From NCBI GenBank assembly GCA_900554985.1, contig USJQ01000023.1:1-10201 (forward strand): DNA of 10,201 bases, in the 5' to 3' direction. Source of the DNA: an uncultured Collinsella sp. Its GTDB lineage: Bacteria; Actinomycetota; Coriobacteriia; Coriobacteriales; Coriobacteriaceae. Shown here one piece after another: positions 5,547 through 10,201 of the stretch. The first letter of the stretch is position 1. Each line of letters opens with the position of its first letter. Under the pieces are notes generated by a model. The model worked only from the letters and a program-made list of their open reading frames with translations. It did no database searches and was not told where the DNA came from. The position numbers were made by a program, and so were the translations under genes.

Positions 5547-6716
5547 ATGAGCACGTACGCAATTAAGGCTGACAAGTTCTTCTTGCCGGCAGGCCCGCAA
5601 CTGGGCGGCTATCTTATGGTCGAGGATGGCGTCTTTGGCGCCTGGCAGGCCGACGAGCCCTCTTGCGAGATTAAGGACTACACGGGATCGTGGATCGCAC
5701 CGGGTATGGTCGATACTCACATCCATGGCTTCTACAACCACTCAACTACCGATAACGATCCCGAGGGCATCGATATCAGCTCGACCGAGCTCGCCCGTCG
5801 CGGTACCACCAGCTGGCTGCCCACGACGTTCACTGATGGCGTCGAGCAGATCAAGGACGCCTGCGCCGCCATCGCCCAGGCGGACGAGGGTCGCGGCCCC
5901 GACTTCTGCGGTGCTCGCATTCAGGGCATCTACCTGGAGGGCCCCTTCTTTACCATGAAACACGTGGGCGCGCAGAACCCCGCTTATCTGATCGACCCCT
6001 CCGAGGAGGTCTTCGACCAGTGGCAGGAAGCTGCGGGTGGTCGTATCGTTAAGAGCGCCATGGCGGCCGAGCGCGACGGTGCCGCTGCTTATGCGGCTGC
6101 TCTGAACGCCAAGGGTGTGGTGACCAGCATCGGTCACTCCGACGCCACCTACGATGAGTGCATTGCCGCCATCAACGCCGGCGCCAGCTGCTTTACGCAT
6201 ACCTATAACGGCCAGCGCGGGTTGCATCACCGCGAGCCCGGTGTCGTGGGTGCTGCCATGGCCACGCCCGAGACCTACGCCGAGATCATCTGTGACGGCA
6301 AGCACGTAAACCCTGCCGCCATCAAGGCGCTGCTGCAGGCAAAGGGCTGGCAGCACACGGTGCTCATCACCGACTGCCTGGGTTGCGGCGGCATGCCCGA
6401 GGGCAGCTACACCAGTGGTGGCATGGACGTCATCATGAAGGACAACCTGTGCTGGCTCGCCGACGGCAAGAGCATTGCCGGCTCGGTGCTCACGCTTGCC
6501 CAGGGCGTCAAGAACATTGTCGACTGGGGCATCGCCAGCGCCGATATCGCCATTCGCATGGCAACCGAGGTGCCGGCACGCTCCGCGCACATCGAGGATA
6601 AGTGCGGCAGCATCATGCCGGGTCGCGACGCCGACTTTGTCGTGTTCGACCATGAGCTCACCCTCGTCGAGACGTATGTTGGCGGCCAGAGCGTCGGCAA
6701 CGCCTTTACCGAGTAA
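5547..6716 (+). CDS. nagA: N-acetylgalactosamine/glucosamine-6-phosphate deacetylase
   Basis: Metal-dependent amidohydrolase that removes acetate from GalNAc-6-phosphate or GlcNAc-6-phosphate, giving the amine substrate for AgaS. The 389-residue product shows the family's metal and substrate residues in order: DTHIHGF (His58, His60), YLEGPFF (Glu131), SIGHSDAT (His197), FTHTYN (His218), LHHREPGVVGAAM (about 226-238), CDGKHV (His253) and the ITDC aspartate (Asp276). The segment after HTYN reads GQRGLHHREPG, where many NagA proteins have NAMSPLHHREPG. I choose the ATG at 5547 because AGGAG ends 5 bases before it; a GTG at 5541 would add only two residues. It converges on the minus-strand flavodoxin-like gene. 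Its last 43 codons are 79.5% identical in DNA to a relic at 9443-9574. Substrate preference for GalNAc-6-P (AgaA-like) is inferred from agaS. Confidence 0.93.
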   Translation: MSTYAIKADKFFLPAGPQLGGYLMVEDGVFGAWQADEPSCEIKDYTGSWIAPGMVDTHIHGFYNHSTTDNDPEGIDISSTELARRGTTSWLPTTFTDGVEQIKDACAAIAQADEGRGPDFCGARIQGIYLEGPFFTMKHVGAQNPAYLIDPSEEVFDQWQEAAGGRIVKSAMAAERDGAAAYAAALNAKGVVTSIGHSDATYDECIAAINAGASCFTHTYNGQRGLHHREPGVVGAAMATPETYAEIICDGKHVNPAAIKALLQAKGWQHTVLITDCLGCGGMPEGSYTSGGMDVIMKDNLCWLADGKSIAGSVLTLAQGVKNIVDWGIASADIAIRMATEVPARSAHIEDKCGSIMPGRDADFVVFDHELTLVETYVGGQSVGNAFTE

Positions 6717-6721
6717 CGATA

Positions 6722-6760
6722 GAAAAAGACGGCGGGCCCGAATCTGCTCGGACCCGCCGT
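6722..6760 (-). terminator. Intrinsic terminator of the flavodoxin-like gene
   Basis: A 13-base inverted repeat, 6729-6741 with 6748-6760, has one mismatch and a 6-base loop. The A-run at 6723-6727 reads as CTTTTTC on the minus strand directly after the stem, so this is a minus-strand terminator for the gene ending at 6792. On the plus strand no T-run follows, but the stem probably also marks the end of the nagA transcript. Confidence 0.8.
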
Positions 6761-6791
6761 ATGGGTTAAACGCTCAAAAGCACCTTAACAG

Positions 6792-7376
6792 TTACAGCTT
6801 GTTAGCGATCTTCTTTGCCGTGCGCTTAACGCCGGCCACCAGGCCTCCCGCAGGATGCTCCTTTTCGTAGGCTAGACGCTTCTCGCGCTTGGCGTACTCT
6901 TCGACGATGATGTCGCCATACTCGTCTTCGATCTTGTCGAAGAAGTCGACGGCGCCCTTAATTTCCTCAGCGGTCGGGTGTCCCTTTTGGACACCGCCGG
7001 TGAGTTTGAACGGCCCCCACGTATCAAAGCCGGGGCAGCCGTAGACACCCATAAAGATGGCCTGCCTCATGCGGCAGATGCCATCGATATCCTTGCCGTA
7101 CCACTTGTTTTTGCCACCGTAGGTCATAAGGCCAAACACCTTGTCCTGCGGCTGCAGCACGTTAGTGAGCACGCGCGCCATATCTTTGTCGATCTCGGAG
7201 TAATAAATGCCCGTGGCGACGCCGATCAGATGGTATTCGTGCAGGTCGGGGTACTCGTTTTTACCGAGCGACTTGACGTCGAGGGTATCGATTTCGGGGT
7301 GCGCCTCAACGATGGCGTCCACGAGCTTTTTCGTATTGCCGTGGTGGCGTGAGGCATAGAGGATGATGGTTCGCAT
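6792..7376 (-). CDS. Flavodoxin-fold protein
   Basis: A 194-residue protein of the flavodoxin superfamily, presumably binding FMN and acting in electron transfer or as an oxidoreductase. It opens with a beta strand and a phosphate-binding loop, IILYASRHHGNTKK (4-17), the flavodoxin S/T-x-x-G-x-T region. A second conserved area, GVATGIYYSEIDKD (52-65), and the segment LMTYGGKN (83-90) are where flavin-ring contacts are expected. Cysteines lie at 101 and 114. The C-terminal tail (about 177-194) is glycine-, lysine- and alanine-rich and basic, and could form an amphipathic helix. I start at the ATG complementary to 7374-7376 because GAAAGG lies just upstream; an in-frame start at 7406 would add ten residues ahead of the conserved strand. 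It is the only minus-strand gene here and has no evident tie to sugar breakdown. The specific reaction is unknown. Confidence 0.85.
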   Translation of the reverse strand: MRTIILYASRHHGNTKKLVDAIVEAHPEIDTLDVKSLGKNEYPDLHEYHLIGVATGIYYSEIDKDMARVLTNVLQPQDKVFGLMTYGGKNKWYGKDIDGICRMRQAIFMGVYGCPGFDTWGPFKLTGGVQKGHPTAEEIKGAVDFFDKIEDEYGDIIVEEYAKREKRLAYEKEHPAGGLVAGVKRTAKKIANKL

Positions 7377-7415
7377 AAGAACGCCTTTCAGCTGTAATTG
7401 CATCAATGTCTATAT

Positions 7416-7442
7416 GGTACCCCGTTGCATGGCTGGGATACC
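7416..7442. promoter_or_regulatory. Inverted repeat between divergent genes
   Basis: GGTACCCC (7416-7423) and GGGATACC (7435-7442) form an inverted repeat with one mismatch across 11 bases. It lies in the 156-base gap between the divergent flavodoxin-like and LacX-like genes, where both promoters must lie. I could not identify convincing promoter hexamers for either gene. It may be an operator or a chance repeat. Confidence 0.3.
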
Positions 7443-7532
7443 GGACACATCGATGAACGTGCGGGTTTGTCCTTTGGCCAGGGCCGAGACGGGTACTTCC
7501 GAGCAAAAAGCAGTTGTTCGAAAGGATGGGCA

Positions 7533-8414
7533 ATGGAATACGCTCTCTCCAACGATTCGATTTCTATTAAGGTGTCTACGGCCGGCGGCTCGTTTACCTC
7601 GATTGAGGCCGACGGTCGCGAGTATCTGTGGCAGGGTGATCCCACCGTGTGGTCCGGCCAGGCGCCGATTTGCTTCCCGATTTGCGGAGGCTTGCGCGAC
7701 AACAGCGCCATGACGTTTGCCGGGCATCATGTAAAGCTCGCTCGCCACGGCTTTGCGCGCAAGCAGGAGTGGAAGCTGCTGAGCCAAGGCGAGAACGAGT
7801 TGGCTATGTGCCTGGCTTCGGAGGATAACGCCGCGCTGCTGAGCGATTATCCGTATCCGTTTAGGCTCGTCGCCCGTTATACGCTCGAGGACAGCGCCGT
7901 GCGAGTCTCCTATGAGGTGACCAACGAGGGAACCGAGGACATGCCGTTCTTTATCGGTGGACACCCCGGCTTTAGGTGCCCGCTCGACGAGGGCGAGGCC
8001 TATACGGACTACGAGCTACGCTTCGAGAAGGACGAGGCGGCGGAGCTTTGCACTGCCGTCCCCTCGACTGGCTTGATTGACGTGACCAACCGCTCCAAGA
8101 ACCCCATGGTGGGCAAGACGCTGTCCCTGTCGCATGAGCTCTTCGATTTTGCGGAGACCATCTTTGACGTGCTCGAGAGCCGTCAGGTCACGCTTTCCAA
8201 AAAGGGCGAGGACAAGGGCGTCCGCCTGAGCTTTGAGGGCTTCCCATATCTCATTGTGTGGAGCAAGCCCGAGGGTGATTTTGTGGCAGTTGAGCCTTGG
8301 GGCGGCCTTTCGACCTGCTCCGATGAGGACGACGTGCTTGAGCATAAGCGTGGCTGCCTTGTCGCCAAGCCCAAGGAGACCGTCGTTCGCTCGTTCACGA
8401 TTGAGATTCTGTAA
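7533..8414 (+). CDS. Aldose 1-epimerase family protein, LacX-like
   Basis: Predicted sugar mutarotase that interconverts alpha and beta anomers of an aldose or sugar phosphate. The 293-residue product fits the LacX branch of the GalM superfamily, which is shorter than canonical GalM (about 340 residues). Expected catalytic and binding residues are present: ARHGFAR (His72), GGHPGFR (His144) and VAVEPWGG (Glu254, the candidate general base). APICFPICGGL (44-54) and YPYPFRLVARYTL (106-118) are also characteristic. I start at the ATG at 7533 because AAAGGA lies six bases upstream and the GalM-like strand begins there; an in-frame upstream start at 7398 adds 45 residues unlike the family. It is followed by lacC, an association also found in the Lactococcus lac operon (lacABCDFEGX). 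The true substrate is not known. Confidence 0.9.
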   Translation: MEYALSNDSISIKVSTAGGSFTSIEADGREYLWQGDPTVWSGQAPICFPICGGLRDNSAMTFAGHHVKLARHGFARKQEWKLLSQGENELAMCLASEDNAALLSDYPYPFRLVARYTLEDSAVRVSYEVTNEGTEDMPFFIGGHPGFRCPLDEGEAYTDYELRFEKDEAAELCTAVPSTGLIDVTNRSKNPMVGKTLSLSHELFDFAETIFDVLESRQVTLSKKGEDKGVRLSFEGFPYLIVWSKPEGDFVAVEPWGGLSTCSDEDDVLEHKRGCLVAKPKETVVRSFTIEIL

Positions 8415-8473
8415 TTCCGTTTTGTCGACTCGTATCGCGAGGCACAAGGAGCCTGCGAGATAAGGAGCTAAAA

Positions 8474-9409
8474 ATGATCCTCACCGTTACGATGAACCCG
8501 TCCGTCGATACACGCTATCAGCTCGATGAGCTCATTATCGACGACGTTAACCGTGTGACGCCCGAAAAGACCGCCGGCGGCAAGGGTCTCAACGTGGCCC
8601 GTGTACTGGGTCAGCTGGGCGACGACGTTGTGGCAACCGGTCTACTCGGCGGCCACATGGGCGCCTACATGGCCGAGCTCATGGATGCCAACGGCATTAA
8701 GAATGATTTTGTACCCATCAAGGGCGAGACTCGCATTTGCCTTAACATCCTCCACGCCGGCAACCAGACCGAGCTACTCGAGAGCGGCCCGACGATTGCC
8801 CCCGAGGAGCTCGATGCCTTTACCGCCAAGTTCGCCGAGCTTGCGAGCAAGGCCGCTGTCGTTACCATCTCGGGTTCGCTGCCCCGTGGTGTCGAGGCGG
8901 GCTACTACGCCAAGATCACGGGTATTGCCGAGAACGCCGGCGCCAAGGTGCTGCTCGATACCTCGGGTGCTTCGCTCGAGGCTGCACTCAAGTCCGAGGT
9001 CAAGCCCGAGCTGGTCAAGCCTAACCTGACCGAGATTAACGGCCTTCTGGGCACGAGCTTTACCACCGACGATGTGGACGAGCTCCGCGCCGCGCTCGCC
9101 TCTGATGCCCGCTTCTCCGATATCCCCTGGGTCGTCGTGTCCATGGGCGCTGCCGGCTCCGTGGGCTTCCATAATGGCCGTGCATTCCGCGCCAAGACCC
9201 CCGATATCCCCGCCGTTAACGCTACGGGCTCTGGCGATTCGACCATTGCCGGCTTCGCGCATGCGATTGCTGCAGGCGCGGATGACGAGACGGTGCTGCG
9301 TACCGCCAACACCTGCGGCAAGCTCAATGCCATGGATCCCATGACCGGCCATCTGGTCATGGACCGTTGGGACGAGGTCTACAACGGCGTTGTCGTGACC
9401 GAGCTGTAA
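8474..9409 (+). CDS. lacC: Tagatose-6-phosphate kinase (PfkB family)
   Basis: ATP-dependent kinase expected to turn tagatose-6-phosphate into tagatose-1,6-bisphosphate, the step after AgaS. The 311-residue length is typical. PfkB features are complete: NPSVD (8-12), the first signature AGGKGLNVARVL (34-45), ISGSLPRG (132-139), and the second signature NATGSGDSTIAGF (249-261) with catalytic Asp255. DDVNRV (23-28), IKGETR (82-87) and the ILHAGNQTELLESGP stretch closely resemble staphylococcal LacC, which favours LacC over fructose-1-phosphate kinase. Both belong to one family and activity on fructose-6- or fructose-1-phosphate cannot be excluded. AAGGAG at 8462-8467 precedes the ATG. It lies 59 bases after the LacX-like gene, with no terminator between them. 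No tagatose-bisphosphate aldolase is in the window. Confidence 0.88.
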   Translation: MILTVTMNPSVDTRYQLDELIIDDVNRVTPEKTAGGKGLNVARVLGQLGDDVVATGLLGGHMGAYMAELMDANGIKNDFVPIKGETRICLNILHAGNQTELLESGPTIAPEELDAFTAKFAELASKAAVVTISGSLPRGVEAGYYAKITGIAENAGAKVLLDTSGASLEAALKSEVKPELVKPNLTEINGLLGTSFTTDDVDELRAALASDARFSDIPWVVVSMGAAGSVGFHNGRAFRAKTPDIPAVNATGSGDSTIAGFAHAIAAGADDETVLRTANTCGKLNAMDPMTGHLVMDRWDEVYNGVVVTEL

Positions 9410-9442
9410 AAGCCTGGGCGTCGGCCCCGGCATTGCTTGCTA

Positions 9443-9574
9443 GCTCATGTCGACGACAAGTGCGGTAGCATTATGCTGGGGCGCGACGCCGAGTTTGTCG
9501 TGTTCAATCCCGACCTTACCCTGGTCGAGACGTATGTGGGTGACAACAGCATCGGTAATGCATTTACCGAGTAG
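9443..9574 (+). pseudogene. 3'-terminal relic of a second nagA
   Basis: Read in the frame starting at 9443, this stretch encodes 43 residues and a stop that align without gaps to the last 43 residues of the NagA at 5547-6716 (residues 347-389). 33 of 43 residues and 105 of 132 bases are identical; both copies end in GNAFTE. There is no suitable start and no homology upstream of 9443, so only the C-terminal end of a nagA survives between lacC and the YhcH-family gene. Most differences are at third positions or conservative, so this copy evolved as a functional gene before truncation and is not a recent duplication of the intact gene. It suggests that a nagA homologue once sat directly upstream of the yhcH-like gene. 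Confidence 0.88.
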
Positions 9575-9606
9575 CTGCCAAATAAACGATCCGAGAGGGG
9601 ATTTAG

Positions 9607-10080
9607 ATGATTTACGGTGCATTGGGCGATATCGAGGAATACCGCGGAATGCTCAAGGGCCTCAACGTGCTGATCGACTGGCTCGAGGAGAACGACCCGG
9701 CACAGCTCGAGGTCGGCAGCCATCCGATTTTGGGTGAGAAGGTCTTTGCGAACGTCATGTCTCCCACGACGCGTCCCGAGGCTGAGGCTCACTATGAGAC
9801 GCATCAGCGCTATCACGACCTGCAGATCGACGTCGAGGGTCGCGAGGCCTTCAAGGTCGCTACGGGCAGCCTGACGCTGGTCCAGGAGTTTGACGAGAAG
9901 GACGACTATGATCTGGTCGATTCCGACGCCTCGATCGCCGGCGATCTTGCCGACGACAAATTCGCGCTGTTCGTTGCCGGCGAGCCCCACATGCCCACGC
10001 TCGAGTTCCCGGGCGATGGCGCGCAGCCGGTCAAGAAGATCTGCTTTAAGCTGCTTGCTGACGCCTACTGGGAGGAGTAG
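9607..10080 (+). CDS. YhcH/YjgK/YiaL family protein (putative sugar anomerase)
   Basis: A 157-residue member of the YhcH/YjgK/YiaL (EbgC-related) beta-sandwich family. Diagnostic features are MIYGALGDIEEYRG at the N-terminus, the AHYETHQRYHDLQIDVEG block (61-78) with Glu64, His66, His70 and Gln73 as candidate metal or substrate ligands, FVAGEPHMP (122-130, His128), and PVKKICFKL near the C-terminus. Members of this family sit in sialic-acid and other sugar operons, and YhcH/NanQ has been reported to speed anomerisation of sialic acid. Here it is more likely to act on an amino sugar or keto-sugar intermediate of the GalNAc pathway, which is an inference. GAGAGGGG at 9592-9599 precedes the ATG. 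The nagA relic directly upstream suggests an ancestral nagA-yhcH pairing. Confidence 0.9.
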   Translation: MIYGALGDIEEYRGMLKGLNVLIDWLEENDPAQLEVGSHPILGEKVFANVMSPTTRPEAEAHYETHQRYHDLQIDVEGREAFKVATGSLTLVQEFDEKDDYDLVDSDASIAGDLADDKFALFVAGEPHMPTLEFPGDGAQPVKKICFKLLADAYWEE

Positions 10081-10112
10081 CGCGCTACTCGGCTGAGTTG
10101 CGCGTCTGATGG

Positions 10113-10136
10113 CGTGATTCCCCTAGGGAAATCACG
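10113..10136. repeat. 24-base palindrome, inverted copy of the terminator core
   Basis: This 24-base unit is itself nearly palindromic (11 of 12 base pairs, centred on CCTAGG). Its reverse complement matches 23 of 24 bases of 10153-10176, the centre of the following terminator. The two units can each fold alone or pair with one another. The second choice would break the terminator stem. Confidence 0.6.
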
Positions 10137-10142
10137 CTAGGA

Positions 10143-10197
10143 CCCCGCCAAACGTGCTTTCCCTAGGGGAATCACGTTTGGCGGGGTTTTCGGTTTT
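10143..10197 (+). terminator. Intrinsic terminator after the yhcH-like gene
   Basis: A perfect 14-base stem, 10143-10156 with 10173-10186, is extended inward by a further near-palindrome around CCCTAGGGG. The whole element is therefore an almost continuous 44-base hairpin. TTTTCGGTTTT follows on the plus strand. It closes the lacX-lacC-yhcH run. Confidence 0.88.
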
Positions 10198-10201
10198 GAA
10201 T

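Noticed and set aside
5742..6653. Minus-strand open frame of about 303 codons opposite nagA
   Set aside because: It lies wholly inside nagA, which has all its metal-ligand motifs; this is a shadow frame.
7398..7532. N-terminal extension of 45 residues on the LacX-like protein
   Set aside because: The extension does not resemble the family, would run close to the divergent promoter region, and the ATG at 7533 has a good AAAGGA site.
9447..9737. Open frame of 96 codons running through the nagA relic into the yhcH-like gene
   Set aside because: It is out of frame with both the relic and the yhcH-like gene, and its translation shows no recognisable features.
1..10201. CRISPR array, tRNA, insertion sequence, phage or toxin-antitoxin module
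   Set aside because: No regularly spaced direct repeats, transposase, integrase, cloverleaf-like sequence or small toxin/antitoxin pair is visible; the window is explained by sugar-metabolism genes and their signals.

Overview
The window is a carbohydrate-utilisation locus from a GC-rich bacterium with strong purine-rich ribosome binding sites. The most likely source is a gut Coriobacteriia member of Collinsella type. That placement is inferred from gene content, codon style and the combination of Firmicutes-like sugar genes with high GC; no marker gene in the window proves it.

Layout. Bases 26-3232 hold a complete mannose-family (EII-Man/Aga) phosphotransferase transporter in the order IIA, YajC-like protein, IIB, IIC, IID. 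It is closed by a strong terminator at 3299-3337. A GntR/HutC-type regulator (3417-4148) follows with its own promoter. Next come agaS (4263-5429), whose promoter carries a palindromic GntR-type operator, and nagA (5547-6716), with a terminator between them. A single minus-strand flavodoxin-fold gene (6792-7376) converges on nagA and is divergent from a plus-strand run of an aldose-1-epimerase/LacX-like gene (7533-8414), lacC (8474-9409), a 43-codon relic of a second nagA (9443-9574), and a YhcH-family gene (9607-10080). The run ends in a terminator that carries a nested pair of palindromes.

How the genes fit. The combination is best read as uptake and breakdown of N-acetylgalactosamine and/or galactosamine, such as is released from mucin O-glycans or glycosaminoglycans. 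The PTS imports and phosphorylates the amino sugar, NagA deacetylates it, AgaS deaminates and isomerises galactosamine-6-phosphate to tagatose-6-phosphate, and LacC phosphorylates that to tagatose-1,6-bisphosphate. The tagatose-bisphosphate aldolase and any extracellular glycosidase are not in the window. Two proteins of sugar-anomerase families (LacX/GalM-like and YhcH) flank lacC.

I see no CRISPR array, tRNA, rRNA, insertion sequence or phage gene. I do not see a wholly new multi-gene system. The points most worth following are the YajC-like protein inside the PTS operon, the roughly 80-residue acidic insert in the IID protein, the nagA relic, and the regulator-operator pairing.
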